The position numbers and the translations under genes were made by a program. This document shows positions 52,732 to 63,192 of a DNA stretch of 64,000 nt, in pieces. The stretch is from Saccharopolyspora thermophila (GTDB lineage Bacteria; Actinomycetota; Actinomycetes; Mycobacteriales; Pseudonocardiaceae), in NCBI RefSeq assembly GCF_014646075.1, contig NZ_BMMT01000006.1, positions 186,001 through 250,000 on the forward strand, read 5' to 3'. Under the pieces are notes generated by a model. The model worked only from the letters and a program-made list of their open reading frames with translations. It ran no database searches and had not been told where the DNA came from. Numbering within the stretch: the stretch's first letter is position 1; each line of letters starts with the position of its first letter.

Positions 52732-54819
52732 ATGCCGTCCGCGTCGTTTCCCCGCCGCAGCGCCCGAACCCAGGGCTTCACGCTCGGCGCACCCCGCACC
52801 TTCACCGCCACCGGCGACGGCACGTCGGTACTGTTCCTGCGCTCGGCCACCGGAACCGACCGCAGCAACGCCCTGTGGGCACTCGACACCGCCACCGGGC
52901 AGGAGCGGCTGCTCGCCGACCCGGCCGCGCTGCAGGCCGGAGACGAGGTCTCCGCCGAGGAGCAGGCCCGCCGGGAACGGCTGCGGGAACGCGCCACCGG
53001 CATCACCGGCTACGCCACCGACCGCGCCGGGCGGCTGGCCGTGTTCACGCTGTCCGGGCGGCTGTTCACTGTCGACGTCGCCACCGGCGCCACCCGCGAA
53101 CTGCCCGCGCGGCACCCGGTCGCCGACCCGCGCCCGGACCCCGACGGCCGGCGCATCGCCTACCTGTCCGGCGGTCAGCTGCGGCTGGTGGAAGCCGACG
53201 GGTCCGGCGACCGCGCGCTCGTCGAACCCGACGGGCCCGACATCACCTGGGGCGCGGCGGAGTTCATCGCCGCAGAGGAAATGGACCGGCACCGCGGCTA
53301 CTGGTGGGCCCCCGACGGGTCGGCGCTGCTGGTGGCGCGCGTGGACGAATCCCCGGTGCAGCACTGGTACCTCGGCGACCCGGCCGACCCGGCACGCCGC
53401 CCCACCGCAGTCCGCTACCCCGCTGCGGGCACCGCCAACGCCGACGTGTCGCTGGCCGTGGTGCGGCTCGACGGCAGCCGCGTCGACGTTGACTGGGACC
53501 GCGGCAACCACCCGTACCTGGTCACCGCGCACTGGTCGGAGCACGGCCGCCCGCTGATCGCGGTGCAAACCCGCGACCAGCGCACCCAACTGGTGCTCGA
53601 CGTCGACCCCGGCAGCGGCGTCACCAGCGAGGTGCACCGCGACACCGACCCGCACTGGGTGGAGATCAAACCCGGCTGGCCCGCCTGGACCCCCGACGGC
53701 CGCCTGGTGCGCATCAGCGCCGCTGACGGCGCGTACCGGCTGGTCGTCGGCGACCAGCCGTGGACATCAGCGCCGCTGCAGGTCCGGGGCATCATCGACA
53801 TTGGGGACGACATCCTCGTCTCCGCCTCCGCGGAGGATCCCACGCAGGTACACCTGTACCGGGTCACCGCAACCGGTGTCGAGCAGGTCACCCGCGAACC
53901 CGGCGTGCACACCGGGACGCGCGGCGGCGACGTGCTCGTGGTGGCGTCCACGACGCTCGACGAGCCGCGCACCCGGGTCCGGGTGCACCGCGGTGAGAAG
54001 GAGATCGCCGAGATCGCCAACAACGCCGAAACCCACGGCATGGACCTCAACATCCAACTGCTGCGGCTCGGCGAGCGCGACCTGCGCAGCGCGCTCCTGC
54101 TGCCCAGCGGTCACCGCCAAGGGGATGGTCCGCTGCCGGTGCTGCTCGACCCCTACGGCGGGCCGCACGCGCAGCGCGTGCTGTCGCGCCAGCTCGGCTA
54201 CCTGACCTCGCAGTGGTTCGCCGACCAGGGCTTCGCGGTGCTGGTCACCGACGGCCGCGGCATGGCCGGGCGCGGCCCGGACTGGGACCGCGCCATCGCC
54301 GGCGACCTCGCCGGGCCGCCGCTGCAGGACCAGGTCGACGCCCTGCACGCGGCCGCCGAGCGCCACCCGGAACTCGACCTGCGGCGGGTCGCCATCCGCG
54401 GCTGGTCCTTCGGCGGCTACCTCGCCGCGCTGGCCGTACTGCGTCGCCCCGACGTCTTCCACGCCGCCATCGTCGGCGCGGGTGTGGTGGACTGGCGGCT
54501 GTACGACACGCACTACACCGAGCGCTACCTCGGCGACCCCAACACCGCCCCGCAGGTCTACGAGGCCAACTCGCTGCTGTCGGACGCCGCCCAGCTGCGG
54601 CGGCCGATGCTGGTCGTGCACGGCACCGTCGACGACAACGTCGTCCTGGCCCACGCGCTGCGCCTGTCGTCGGCGCTGACCGCGGCTGCCCGCCCGCACA
54701 CGTTCCTGCCGCTGCCCGGCGTCAGCCACATGCCGACCGACGAGACGACCAGCGAGAACCTCCTGCTGCTGCAGGTGGACTTCCTGCGCCGCGCCCTCGC
54801 CGACCCGGAAATCGCCTGA
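52732..54819 (+). CDS. S9 family peptidase, dipeptidyl-peptidase IV-like
   Basis: A 695-residue prolyl-oligopeptidase-family enzyme. The N-terminal beta-propeller carries FIAAEEMDRHRGYWWAPDG, whose Glu pair binds the substrate N-terminus in DPP-IV. The C-terminal hydrolase has GWSFGG (Ser559), Asp in VDDNVVLAH and His in GVSHMPTDE. It should remove X-Pro or X-Ala dipeptides. No signal peptide is visible, so it is probably cytosolic. GGAG lies shortly before the ATG at 52732. Confidence 0.92.
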   Translation: MPSASFPRRSARTQGFTLGAPRTFTATGDGTSVLFLRSATGTDRSNALWALDTATGQERLLADPAALQAGDEVSAEEQARRERLRERATGITGYATDRAGRLAVFTLSGRLFTVDVATGATRELPARHPVADPRPDPDGRRIAYLSGGQLRLVEADGSGDRALVEPDGPDITWGAAEFIAAEEMDRHRGYWWAPDGSALLVARVDESPVQHWYLGDPADPARRPTAVRYPAAGTANADVSLAVVRLDGSRVDVDWDRGNHPYLVTAHWSEHGRPLIAVQTRDQRTQLVLDVDPGSGVTSEVHRDTDPHWVEIKPGWPAWTPDGRLVRISAADGAYRLVVGDQPWTSAPLQVRGIIDIGDDILVSASAEDPTQVHLYRVTATGVEQVTREPGVHTGTRGGDVLVVASTTLDEPRTRVRVHRGEKEIAEIANNAETHGMDLNIQLLRLGERDLRSALLLPSGHRQGDGPLPVLLDPYGGPHAQRVLSRQLGYLTSQWFADQGFAVLVTDGRGMAGRGPDWDRAIAGDLAGPPLQDQVDALHAAAERHPELDLRRVAIRGWSFGGYLAALAVLRRPDVFHAAIVGAGVVDWRLYDTHYTERYLGDPNTAPQVYEANSLLSDAAQLRRPMLVVHGTVDDNVVLAHALRLSSALTAAARPHTFLPLPGVSHMPTDETTSENLLLLQVDFLRRALADPEIA

Positions 54820-54824
54820 TCAGT

Positions 54825-54850
54825 GCGGGGGCACCACCGGGTGCCCCCGC
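54825..54850. terminator. bidirectional hairpin between convergent peptidase and reductase genes
   Basis: An 11-bp perfect stem (GCGGGGGCACC 54825-54835 with GGTGCCCCCGC 54840-54850) with a 4-base loop sits between the two stop codons. Confidence 0.7.
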
Positions 54851-54867
54851 CTTCGCGGAAATCACGG

Positions 54868-55701
54868 TCACAGGACCTCCAGCGGGACCGGGTGCGGCGG
54901 GGCCGGGAAACCCGCGTCCAGCTCGGCCAGGTCCGCCGAGGTCAGCTCGAGATCCAGCGCCGCGCGGTTCTGCTCGACGTGCTCCGGGGTCGCCGCCTTC
55001 GGGATCGCGCACACCCCGTCGCGCGCCAGCACCCACGCGATCGCCACCTGCGCCGGGCGCACCCCGTGCCGCTCCGCGACCCGCCGCAACACCGGCTCGC
55101 CCAGCAGTCGGCCCTGCTCGATCGGCGAGTACGCCATCACCGGCAGCCCCCGCTCGCGGCACCACGGCAGCAGATCCCACTCCACCCCGCGCCGCGTCAG
55201 GTTGTACAGCACCTGGTTCGTCGCGGTCTGCCGTCCGAGATCGCTGGTGAACAGCTCCTCCATGTCGTCCGGCCCGAAGTTGCTCACCCCGAAGTGCCGG
55301 ATCTTGCCGTCGGTCCGCAACCGCTCGAAGGCGTCCAGCGTCTCCGCCAACGGCGTGCTGCCCCGCCAGTGCAGCAGGTACAGGTCCAGGTGGTCGGTGC
55401 CCAACCGCCGCAGGCTGCGCTCGCACGCCTCGATCGCGCCCCTGCGGGTCGCGTTGTGCGGGTAGACCTTGCTGACCAGGAACACCTCGTCCCGCCGACC
55501 GGCGATCGCCTGCCCGACGACCTCCTCGGCGCCCCCGCCGCCGTACATCTCCGCGGTGTCGATCAGCCCCAGACCCAGGTCCAGGCCGTGCCGCAGCGCG
55601 GCGACCTCCGCCGCCCGCTGACCACGCCGCTCGCCCATGCCCCAGGTGCCCTGCCCCAGCACCGGCAACTCACCGCCGCCGGGCAGCCGTAGCCCTCGCA
55701 T
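54868..55701 (-). CDS. aldo/keto reductase
   Basis: A 277-residue NADPH-dependent AKR with an (alpha/beta)8 barrel. The catalytic tetrad is Asp48, Tyr53 (DTAEMYGGG), Lys in LVSKVYP and His in LLHWRGST. GVSNFG and IPKAATPEHVEQN complete the cofactor site. It reduces an aldehyde or ketone of unknown identity. GGAG precedes the ATG at 55701. It is 49 bases downstream of the histidine kinase gene on the same strand. Confidence 0.92.
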   Translation of the reverse strand: MRGLRLPGGGELPVLGQGTWGMGERRGQRAAEVAALRHGLDLGLGLIDTAEMYGGGGAEEVVGQAIAGRRDEVFLVSKVYPHNATRRGAIEACERSLRRLGTDHLDLYLLHWRGSTPLAETLDAFERLRTDGKIRHFGVSNFGPDDMEELFTSDLGRQTATNQVLYNLTRRGVEWDLLPWCRERGLPVMAYSPIEQGRLLGEPVLRRVAERHGVRPAQVAIAWVLARDGVCAIPKAATPEHVEQNRAALDLELTSADLAELDAGFPAPPHPVPLEVL

Positions 55702-55750
55702 GCACACTCCGTTCGTCGACCAACGCCGGGCGCGCCCGCCAGCATACGGA

Positions 55751-56833
55751 TCAGCGCTGCTGCGGCAGGACGGCGACCAGCTCGAAACCGCCGTCTTCGG
55801 ACGGCCCGGCGTCCAACCAGCCACCTGCCATCCGCACCCGCTCCGACAGGCCCGCCAACCCGGACCCGCCACTGCCGACCTCGACCGACCGGCCCTGCGG
55901 GGCTCCGTTGCGCACGACGATGCGCAGCACGCCGTCCCGGCACCCCAACCGCACCGTGACACTCGCGCCCGGGGCGTGCTTGGAGGCGTTCGTCAACGCC
56001 TCCTGCACCACCCGGTACGCGGCCCGCTCCACCGCCGGCGGCACCCCGTGCTGCTCGGTGAGCTCGGTGGACAGCTCCACGTCCACCCCCGCCCGCCGAA
56101 CCCGCCCCACCAGCTCCGGGATTCCGCTCAGGCCGGTCGGCTGCCCGGAGGTGCCCAACCCCAGCGTCGCCCGCATCTCGTCCAGCGCCTGCTTGGCCAG
56201 TGCGCGCATCCGCCCGGCCGTCTCCCGCGCGACCTCGTCCTGCGCGGTGGCGGCCAACGCCGCCGACTCCACGGCCAGCAACGTGACGTGGTGGCCCACC
56301 GCGTCGTGGATCTCCCGCGCGATGCGGGCCCGTTCCTCGGCCCGCGCCGTCTCCGCCTTCGCCGCCAACTCCGCCTCGGTGGCCTCCTCCAACCGCCGCA
56401 GGCTGTCCGCCAACTGCTGCCGCAGCGACACCAGCGCCCCCAACGCCATTGGCGCACCCGACGCCACCAGCACGAAGCTGATCGTCAGCATGATCGCCCC
56501 GAACCCGAGCGACTGCGTCGCCAGCACCGGCGCCGCCGCGACCACCGCGCACAGCAGGATCCACCCGGCCAGCGGCCACATCCGCGGCTGTGCCCGGCCC
56601 AGCGCGAACAACGCCACGATGATCGGCGCCCACCCGAGACCACCGGCCAACGCGGGCAGGCCCAGCAGCACGGCCAACCACGGCCAGCGATGCCGCAACG
56701 GCAACACGGCCGCGGCGAACAGCCCCGACAGCAGCGCGTAGCCGACGTGGTCGTGGGCGAACACCACCGCGACCGCCGGAATCCCGACGGCCAACGCCTC
56801 CGAGCCGAGCCGCCGCCACCGCACCGGCGTCAC
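55751..56833 (-). CDS. two-component sensor histidine kinase, NarL-partner type
   Basis: A 360-residue kinase with five to six N-terminal membrane helices and no extracytoplasmic domain. The HisKA_3 dimerisation segment is ARIAREIHDAVGHHVTLL (phospho-His near 175), and the ATPase ends with GSGLAGLSERVRMAGGWL. It would sense a membrane-related signal and phosphorylate the adjacent regulator, whose stop it overlaps by GTGA. The target genes are unknown; the aldo/keto reductase lies just downstream. Confidence 0.92.
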   Translation of the reverse strand: MTPVRWRRLGSEALAVGIPAVAVVFAHDHVGYALLSGLFAAAVLPLRHRWPWLAVLLGLPALAGGLGWAPIIVALFALGRAQPRMWPLAGWILLCAVVAAAPVLATQSLGFGAIMLTISFVLVASGAPMALGALVSLRQQLADSLRRLEEATEAELAAKAETARAEERARIAREIHDAVGHHVTLLAVESAALAATAQDEVARETAGRMRALAKQALDEMRATLGLGTSGQPTGLSGIPELVGRVRRAGVDVELSTELTEQHGVPPAVERAAYRVVQEALTNASKHAPGASVTVRLGCRDGVLRIVVRNGAPQGRSVEVGSGGSGLAGLSERVRMAGGWLDAGPSEDGGFELVAVLPQQR

Positions 56834-57507
56834 CGCCAGTTGCCCGCGCCACCCACGCGCTGCGCGATCAACGCCGCCTGCACCCGGTTCTGCGCCCCCA
56901 ACTTGCTCAACACCGTCGACACGTAGCTCTTCACCGTCGCCTCGGTCAGCCCCAGCCGCGCCCCGATGTCGGCGTTGGAGCGGCCGTCCGCCAACAACTC
57001 CAGCACCTGCCGCTCGCGCGCGGACAGCGCCCGCACCAGCTGCTTCTCGTGCTCGTTGTCGCTGACGTTGCGCAACCGCGGCAGCAACCGCGCGGTGATC
57101 CGCGGATCCAGCACCGCACCACCGGCCGCCAGGTCGTGCACCGCCCGCACCAGCACCGCCGGCTCGGCGTCCTTGAGCAGGAACCCGTTGGCGCCGAACC
57201 GCAGCGCGTCCTCCACGTAGTCGTCCAGGTCGAACGTGGTCAGCACCGCCGCCACCGGCGCCCCCGGCACCGACCGCAGCTCCCGCAGGGCGGTCAGCCC
57301 GTCCTTGCCCGGCATCTGCACGTCGATCAACGCCACATCGGGCCGGTGCGTGCGCACGGCCGCCAGCAGCTCGTCACCGTTGCCGGCCTCGGCGACCACC
57401 CGGACGGTGCCGCCGCTCTCCAGCAGCACGCGCAGGCCCCGCCGCAGCATCGCCTCGTCGTCGGCCAGCGCGACCCGGATCGGCCCCCCGCCGTCGTCAG
57501 CCCGCAC
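56830..57507 (-). CDS. LuxR/NarL-family response regulator
   Basis: A 225-residue regulator. The receiver has ADDEAM, phospho-acceptor D62 in IDVQMPGKDG, and LKDAEP. The C-terminal LuxR HTH is LSARERQVLELLADGRSNAD. It is co-translated with the downstream sensor kinase through a GTGA overlap. Start is the GTG at 57507 behind a GGGGAGGTGACCGAGAG stretch. Confidence 0.93.
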   Translation of the reverse strand: MRADDGGGPIRVALADDEAMLRRGLRVLLESGGTVRVVAEAGNGDELLAAVRTHRPDVALIDVQMPGKDGLTALRELRSVPGAPVAAVLTTFDLDDYVEDALRFGANGFLLKDAEPAVLVRAVHDLAAGGAVLDPRITARLLPRLRNVSDNEHEKQLVRALSARERQVLELLADGRSNADIGARLGLTEATVKSYVSTVLSKLGAQNRVQAALIAQRVGGAGNWR

Positions 57508-57596
57508 CTCTCGGTCACCTCCCCTGTTCCGAGGGTCGCCAGCAGATTAGCGGGGGCGCGTAAGCGCAGCGCACACACCACCCGAGCGCAGCGTGA

Positions 57597-59027
57597 TCAC
57601 CGGCGGGCACCCTTGGGCCTGCGCTCGCGGACCCGCACCGAGATCCGCACCGGGCTGCCCACGAACCCGAAGGTCTCGCGCAGCTTGCGCTCCAGGAACC
57701 GCCGGTACCCGGCCTCCAGGAAACCGGTGGTGAACAGCACGAACGTCGGCGGCCGGGTCTGTGCCTGGGTGGCGAACAGGATTTTCGGCTGCTTGCCGCC
57801 CCGCACCGGCGGCGGGTAGGCCGCGACCAGCTCCGACAGCCAACCGTTCAACCGGCCCGTCGGGATCCGGGTGTCCCACGAGTCCAACGCGGTGCGCAGC
57901 GTCGGCGCGAGCTTGGCCACCGCGCGGCCCGTCTTCGCCGACACGTTGACCCGCTCCGCCCAGCGCACCCGCACCAGCTCGCGGTCGATCTCCTTCTCCA
58001 GTTGACGACGCCGGTCCCCGTCGACCAGGTCCCACTTGTTGTAGGCGATCACCAGCGCCCGACCGGCCTCCACGACCATGGTGATCACCCGCAGGTCCTG
58101 CTCGCTCAACGGCTCCGACGCGTCGATGAGCACGATCGCCACCTCGGCGGCGTCGATCGCCGAGCGGGTACGCAGCGACGCGTAGTACTCCGTGCCGCTG
58201 GCGGTCTTGACCCGCTTGCGCAGGCCCGCGGTGTCGACGAACCGCCACACCTCGCCGTCCAGCTCCACCAGCGAGTCCACCGGGTCCACCGTGGTGCCCG
58301 CGACGTCGTGCACCACCGCCCGCTCCTCACCGGTGAGCCTGTTCAGCAGGCTCGACTTGCCCACGTTCGGCTTGCCGACCAGCGCCACCCGCCGCGGACC
58401 GCCACCGGCCCCGAACCGCTCGCGGGGGCTTTCCGGCAGCACCTCCAGCACCTTGTCCAGCAGGTCACCGGAGCCGCGCCCGTGCAGGCCGCTGACCGGC
58501 ATCGGCTCGCCCAGGCCCAGCGACCACAGCGCGTGCACGTCCACCACACCGCGCTCGTCGTCGACCTTGTTCGCCGCCACCAGCACCGGCCGCTTGGACC
58601 GGCGCAGCACCTTCGCCACGGCCTCCTCGGTCGCGGTCGCCCCCACCCGGGCGTCGACCACCAGCAGCACCGCGTCCGCCGTGTGCATCGCCAGCTCCGC
58701 CTGCGCGGCCACCGACGCCTGCAGCCCCTTGGCGTCCGGCTCCCAGCCACCGGTGTCGACCACCGTGAACCGGCGCCCGTTCCACAGCGCGTCGTAGGCC
58801 ACCCGGTCCCGGGTCACGCCCGGGGTGTCCTGCACGACCGCCTCGCGGCGGCCCAGCAGGCGGTTCACCAACGTCGACTTGCCCACGTTCGGCCGACCGA
58901 CCACCGCCAGCACCGGCTGCGGCGCCGGCGGCGCCGCGTCCTCGGCCGCGTCGACCTCGTCGTACTCGGCCCACTCGGCCTCATCGGACCACGTGCCGTC
59001 CAGCTCCGGCACCGACTCGTCGGTCAC
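57597..59027 (-). CDS. der: ribosome-assembly GTPase Der (EngA)
   Basis: A 476-residue essential GTPase for 50S maturation. An acidic N-terminal extension (about 1-38) precedes two GTPase domains: GRPNVGKST with DTGGWEPD, and GKPNVGKSS with [11 protein letters not shown]-terminal KH-like domain (about 390-476) ends in a basic tail. The GTG overlaps the plsC-like stop (GTGA), continuing the cmk-plsC-der operon. Confidence 0.96.
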   Translation of the reverse strand: MTDESVPELDGTWSDEAEWAEYDEVDAAEDAAPPAPQPVLAVVGRPNVGKSTLVNRLLGRREAVVQDTPGVTRDRVAYDALWNGRRFTVVDTGGWEPDAKGLQASVAAQAELAMHTADAVLLVVDARVGATATEEAVAKVLRRSKRPVLVAANKVDDERGVVDVHALWSLGLGEPMPVSGLHGRGSGDLLDKVLEVLPESPRERFGAGGGPRRVALVGKPNVGKSSLLNRLTGEERAVVHDVAGTTVDPVDSLVELDGEVWRFVDTAGLRKRVKTASGTEYYASLRTRSAIDAAEVAIVLIDASEPLSEQDLRVITMVVEAGRALVIAYNKWDLVDGDRRRQLEKEIDRELVRVRWAERVNVSAKTGRAVAKLAPTLRTALDSWDTRIPTGRLNGWLSELVAAYPPPVRGGKQPKILFATQAQTRPPTFVLFTTGFLEAGYRRFLERKLRETFGFVGSPVRISVRVRERRPKGARR

Positions 59028-59698
59028 GCTCGTTTCCCTTTCACCTCATCCTCGTGCTGGTCCGCGACCAGCCGATCCAGCTCGGCGATCAGCGCGACCA
59101 GCTCGGTGCGTACCCGCTCGGTGGCCGCGACCAGCCCAGCCCGGCCCTTGCCGACCGGCAGCGCGAACGGCTCCCCGAACAACACGTCGATCCTGCGGAA
59201 AAGCCTACGGCCCCCGCGCGGCACGGGTCGCGTGCCCCGGCAGGCCACCGGCAGGATCCGCGCCTCCGCCGCCCGCGCCAGCCACGCCGCCCCGTGGTGG
59301 GCGTTGGTGACATCACCCTCGCCGCGGGTGCCCTCCGGGAACACCGCGACCAGGCCACCGGCGCGCAGGACTCGCACCGCCGCCAGCAGCGGCGTGCGGT
59401 CCGCCTCGCCGCGACGCACCCCGAGCTGCCCGATCCGACGCAGGAACCAGCCCAGCGGGCCGCGGAACATCTCCTGTTTGATCAAAAACACCGCGGGCCG
59501 CGGCAGCATTCCCAGCAGCAGCGGCCCGTCCAGCATCGAGCTGTGGTTGGCCACCAGCACCACCGGACCGGTGCGTGGGATCCGCTCCGCCCCGCGCACC
59601 CGCACCCGGTACGGCAACCGCACGATCCGCCGCGATATCCACTGCCCGAACCGGTGCAGACCGGCTGAGGCGCCTTCGGGCAAGGTTGCGTCGTTCAC
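59024..59698 (-). CDS. 1-acylglycerol-3-phosphate acyltransferase (PlsC-like)
   Basis: A 224-residue membrane-associated acyltransferase. The HX4D motif is NHSSMLD (H52, D57), and FPEGTRGEG is the glycerophosphate-binding motif. It acylates lysophosphatidate or a related acceptor in phospholipid synthesis. It lies between cmk and der with GTGA overlaps on both sides, a common actinobacterial arrangement. Confidence 0.92.
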   Translation of the reverse strand: MNDATLPEGASAGLHRFGQWISRRIVRLPYRVRVRGAERIPRTGPVVLVANHSSMLDGPLLLGMLPRPAVFLIKQEMFRGPLGWFLRRIGQLGVRRGEADRTPLLAAVRVLRAGGLVAVFPEGTRGEGDVTNAHHGAAWLARAAEARILPVACRGTRPVPRGGRRLFRRIDVLFGEPFALPVGKGRAGLVAATERVRTELVALIAELDRLVADQHEDEVKGKRA

Positions 59699-60420
59699 GG
59701 CCTGGTCCGCTCCACGTCCACCCGTAGGCCCCGGTCGTCGACCAGCTCGTGCAGCCGCTCCAGCACCTGCGCCACGTCCAGCTCGGTGGTGTCCAGCTCG
59801 ACGGCGTCCGCGGCCTTCCGCAGCGGGGCCACCGGGCGGCTGGAGTCCAGGGCGTCCCGGCGCTGCACGTCCGCGTGCGTGCGGTCCAGGTCCCCCGCCC
59901 GCCCCTCGGCGATGTCCTGCCTGGTGCGGCGCTGCGCCCGCGCGTGCGCCGAGGCCGTCAGGTACACCTTCAGCCCCGCATCCGGCACCACCACGGTACC
60001 GATGTCGCGGCCCTCCACGACCATGCCGCCCGGCGACAACAACGCCTGCTCGATCAACTGCCGCTGCTGCGCCACCAGCTGCTCGCGCACCGCCGCGACG
60101 GCCGACACCGCCGACACCGCACCGGTCACCTCTGGTCCGCGGATCTCCCGGCCCACGTCCTCGCCGTCGAGGAACACCGCGGGCGCCTCCGGGTCGGTGC
60201 CCATGGTCAGCTGCGCCTCCCTGGCGACGCGCGCCACCTCGGCCTCATCCGCCGGATCCACCCCGGCCCGCAGCACCGCCAGCGTCACCGCCCGGTACAT
60301 CGCACCGGTGTCCAGGTAGGTCGCGCCCAGCGCGGACGCCAACCTGCGGGACACCGTCGACTTACCGGTGCCCGACGGGCCGTCGAGGGCCACCACACCC
60401 CGGAGCCTGGCGTGTGCCAC
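59695..60420 (-). CDS. cmk: cytidylate kinase
   Basis: A 241-residue (d)CMP kinase. The P-loop is [12 protein letters not shown], the NMP-binding segment is [12 protein letters not shown], and [11 protein letters not shown] and [10 protein letters not shown] are conserved. GTG at 60420 is chosen because AGAGGA lies 8 bases upstream and homology starts there. The long upstream frame is antisense to the antiporter regulator. It overlaps plsC by GTGA. Confidence 0.95.
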   Translation of the reverse strand: MAHARLRGVVALDGPSGTGKSTVSRRLASALGATYLDTGAMYRAVTLAVLRAGVDPADEAEVARVAREAQLTMGTDPEAPAVFLDGEDVGREIRGPEVTGAVSAVSAVAAVREQLVAQQRQLIEQALLSPGGMVVEGRDIGTVVVPDAGLKVYLTASAHARAQRRTRQDIAEGRAGDLDRTHADVQRRDALDSSRPVAPLRKAADAVELDTTELDVAQVLERLHELVDDRGLRVDVERTRP

Positions 60421-60573
60421 GTCGCTTGTCCTCTCCCCGAAGTAACCGAACCGCACCGGCGATTCGCCGGACCAGCCGTCCATTCTGCCTGGTCCTCCCC
60501 CCGAGCATCCCACTCCCCTCCACCCGCCCCCCGGCGGAACCAAAGCGGAAGAATGACCAATAAGGTGAGGAGT

Positions 60574-61056
60574 GTGGACGTAACAGTGACCCCGCTCCCG
60601 GGCCTGGGTACGCGGCAGGACTTCACCACCCGCTCCGGCCACCGCGTCGGCGTGATCACCTACCGCGACGGCCGGCTCCAGCTGATCGTCTCCGACCACG
60701 AAGACCCGGACAAGGTGGCCACGTCGGTCGACCTGACCACCGAGGAGACCAGCACGCTGGCCAACCTCCTCGGGGCCCCACACCTGGTCGCCCGGCTCAC
60801 CGAGCAGCAGCGGGAGGTCACCGGGATCACCACCCGGCAGCTCCCGGTCGCCCCCGGCTCCCCGTACGCCGACCGCACCCTCGGCGAGACGGAGATGCGC
60901 ACCCGCACCTCCGTCTCCATCGTCGCCGTGGTCCGCGACGGCACCGTGCACCCCTCGCCACGTCCGGACTTCCGCTTCGCCGGCGGAGACCTGGTCGTGG
61001 TCGTCGGCACCGCCGACGGGCTGCGCGCCGCCGGCGAAATCCTGGAACGCGGCTGA
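60574..61056 (+). CDS. TrkA-C domain regulatory subunit (KhtT-like), second copy
   Basis: A 160-residue paralogue of the protein at 27596-28075, with the same start ([19 protein letters not shown]) and a C-terminal TrkA-C domain ([33 protein letters not shown]). It gates the following CPA2 antiporter. GTG at 60574 matches the paralogue's start and follows TAAGGT by 7 bases, so it may be leaderless. The gene sits on the opposite strand inside the scpB-rluB-cmk-der block. Confidence 0.87.
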   Translation: MDVTVTPLPGLGTRQDFTTRSGHRVGVITYRDGRLQLIVSDHEDPDKVATSVDLTTEETSTLANLLGAPHLVARLTEQQREVTGITTRQLPVAPGSPYADRTLGETEMRTRTSVSIVAVVRDGTVHPSPRPDFRFAGGDLVVVVGTADGLRAAGEILERG

Positions 61057-61182
61057 TCCGGCCCCACCTGACCCACCCGCCCAGTCATCACTGACCGGGA
61101 CACGCGTCACCCACGCCGCAGTGGTCGGCGCGTGCCGAACTTCGACAACTCCATACGCAGGGAACACGCGAGAGGAAACACG

Positions 61183-62358
61183 GTGCACGACACGGCGATC
61201 TCCCTCATCGAGCTGGGAGCGGTGTTCTTCGGTCTTGGCATCCTCGGCAGACTCGCATGGAAGATCGGCGTCTCACCGATCCCGCTGTACCTGCTGGGCG
61301 GACTGGCGTTCGGCACCGGTGGTCTCATCCCGCTGCACGGCATCGAACCGTTCACGCACCTGGCCGCGGAGATCGGCGTGGTGCTGCTGTTGCTGCTGCT
61401 CGGCCTGGAGTACTCGGCGGGCGAACTGGTCACCGGGCTGCGCCGCTCGTGGCTGGCGGGACTGATCGACGTCGTGCTCAACGCGTTACCCGGCGCGCTG
61501 GTCGCCTGGCTGCTGGGCTGGGGCCCGATCGGCGCGTTCACCATGGCCGGGGTCACCTACATCTCGTCCTCCGGCATCGTCGCGAAGGTGCTGGGTGACC
61601 TGGGGCGCCTCGGTAACCGGGAGACCCCGGTGATCCTGTCCATCCTGGTCTTCGAGGACCTGGCGATGGCGGTGTACCTGCCGATCCTCACCGCCGCGCT
61701 GGCCGGGATCAGCTTCCTCGGCGGCCTCACCGCGGTCGGGGTGTCGCTGGTGGTGATCACGGTGGTGCTGGTGGTCGCGCTGCGCTTCGGCCGGTACGTG
61801 TCGGCGCTGGTCGACAGCCCCGACCCGGAGGTGTTCCTGCTGCGGCTGCTGGGGGCGGCGCTGCTGGTCGCCGGGATCGCCTCGGAGCTGCAGGTCTCGG
61901 CCGCGGTCGGCTCGTTCCTGCTGGGCATCGCGATCTCCGGGTCCACGGCGGCGAACGCCACCCGCATGCTGGAGCCGTTGCGCGACCTGTTCGCGGCGGT
62001 GTTCTTCGTGGTCTTCGGGCTCAACACCGATCCGGCGCAGATCCCGCCGGTGCTGCCGGTCGCGCTGCTGCTGGCTGCGGCGACCTGCGTGACGAAGGTC
62101 CTCACCGGCTGGTTGGCCGCGCGGATGCAGGGCATCGGCCGGATGGGTCAGCTGCGTGCGGGCGCCGCGCTCGTGGCCCGCGGCGAGTTCTCCATCGTGA
62201 TCGCCGGGCTCGCGGTGGCCTCGGGCGCGGTCTCGGGTGAGCTGGCGGCGCTGGCGACGGCGTACGTGCTGCTGATGGCGGTGCTGGGCCCGGTCGCGGC
62301 CCGCGTCGTCGAGCCGCTGGCCCGGCTCGTCCTGCGTCGCCAGCCCAGCCGGGCCTGA
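61183..62358 (+). CDS. CPA2-family cation/proton antiporter (KhtU-like), second copy
   Basis: A 391-residue 12-helix antiporter paralogous to that at 28079-29230. Shared segments include [40 protein letters not shown] and [14 protein letters not shown]. It probably exports K+ or NH4+ for protons. GTG at 61183 has AGAGG 7 bases upstream. It is separated from its regulator by 126 bp, unlike the tightly coupled first copy, so the two pairs may be regulated differently. Confidence 0.9.
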   Translation: MHDTAISLIELGAVFFGLGILGRLAWKIGVSPIPLYLLGGLAFGTGGLIPLHGIEPFTHLAAEIGVVLLLLLLGLEYSAGELVTGLRRSWLAGLIDVVLNALPGALVAWLLGWGPIGAFTMAGVTYISSSGIVAKVLGDLGRLGNRETPVILSILVFEDLAMAVYLPILTAALAGISFLGGLTAVGVSLVVITVVLVVALRFGRYVSALVDSPDPEVFLLRLLGAALLVAGIASELQVSAAVGSFLLGIAISGSTAANATRMLEPLRDLFAAVFFVVFGLNTDPAQIPPVLPVALLLAAATCVTKVLTGWLAARMQGIGRMGQLRAGAALVARGEFSIVIAGLAVASGAVSGELAALATAYVLLMAVLGPVAARVVEPLARLVLRRQPSRA

Positions 62359-62363
62359 CGTCA

Positions 62364-62395
62364 TCGGGCGGGCGGAACCACCTCCGCCCGCCCGA
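62364..62395. terminator. bidirectional hairpin between the antiporter and rluB
   Basis: A 12-bp perfect stem (62364-62375 with 62384-62395) lies between convergent stops. Confidence 0.7.
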
Positions 62396-62430
62396 GTTCG
62401 GTCAGCACTGACGTTATCGAGACCGCAGGA

Positions 62431-63192
62431 CTACAGACCGACGGAGCGGTACAGCGCACCGACCTCCTGCCGGTTCAGCGGGCGGATCGCCCCGGGACGC
62501 TCGTTGGTCAACCGCACCTCGCCGATCTGCGTGCGCACCAGCCGCTGCACCGGGTGGCCGACGTGCTTGAGGAGCCGCCGCACGATCCGCTTGCGGCCCT
62601 CGTGCAGCACGACCTCCACCAACGCGCGGTTCTGGTTGACGTCGACCAGCTTGAACTGGTCGACCTTCACCGGGCCGTCGTCCAGCTCCACACCCCGGCG
62701 CAGCCGCCGGCCGAGGTCCTTCGGGATCGGCCCCAGCACCTCCGCCAGGTAGGTCTTGCGCACCCCGTACCGCGGGTGCATCAGCCGGTTCGCCAGCTCA
62801 CCGTCGTTGGTGATCAGCAGCAGCCCCTCGGTGTCCTGGTCGAGGCGGCCGACGTGGAACAGCTTGCCCTGCCGCTCCCGCAGGTAGTCGCCGATGCACG
62901 GCCGGCCCATCTCGTCGGACATCGTGCAGAGGATGCCGCGCGGCTTGTTCAGCATCAGGTGGATCAGGTCGTCGTTGACCATCACCCGGTTGCCGTCGAC
63001 GTGGATCACCGCGGTCGCGGGGTCCACCCGCCGCCCCAGCTCGGTGACCACCTCGCCGTCGACCTCGATCCGCCCCTCCAGGATCATCTCCTCGGCCGCG
63101 CGCCGCGACGCCACACCGGCCTGCGACAGCACCTTCTGCAGTCGGACGCCCTCGGCCTGGGCGGTTTGGGAACGGGAATGCTCAGACGTCAT
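62431..63192 (-). CDS. rluB: ribosomal large subunit pseudouridine synthase B
   Basis: A 253-residue RsuA/RluB-family enzyme. The S4 RNA-binding domain (about 15-65) is followed by the synthase domain with catalytic Asp in HVGRLDQDTEGLLL and the closing GRKRIVRRLLKHVGHPV. It modifies 23S rRNA (position 2605 in E. coli). Its ATG overlaps the scpB stop by 11 bases. cmk, its usual downstream neighbour, is displaced by the antiporter pair. Confidence 0.95.
   Translation of the reverse strand: MTSEHSRSQTAQAEGVRLQKVLSQAGVASRRAAEEMILEGRIEVDGEVVTELGRRVDPATAVIHVDGNRVMVNDDLIHLMLNKPRGILCTMSDEMGRPCIGDYLRERQGKLFHVGRLDQDTEGLLLITNDGELANRLMHPRYGVRKTYLAEVLGPIPKDLGRRLRRGVELDDGPVKVDQFKLVDVNQNRALVEVVLHEGRKRIVRRLLKHVGHPVQRLVRTQIGEVRLTNERPGAIRPLNRQEVGALYRSVGL

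Noticed and set aside
60421-61188. Upstream extension of cmk on the minus strand
   Set aside because: It runs antisense through the antiporter regulator and has no homology; the GTG at 60420 has a ribosome binding site.
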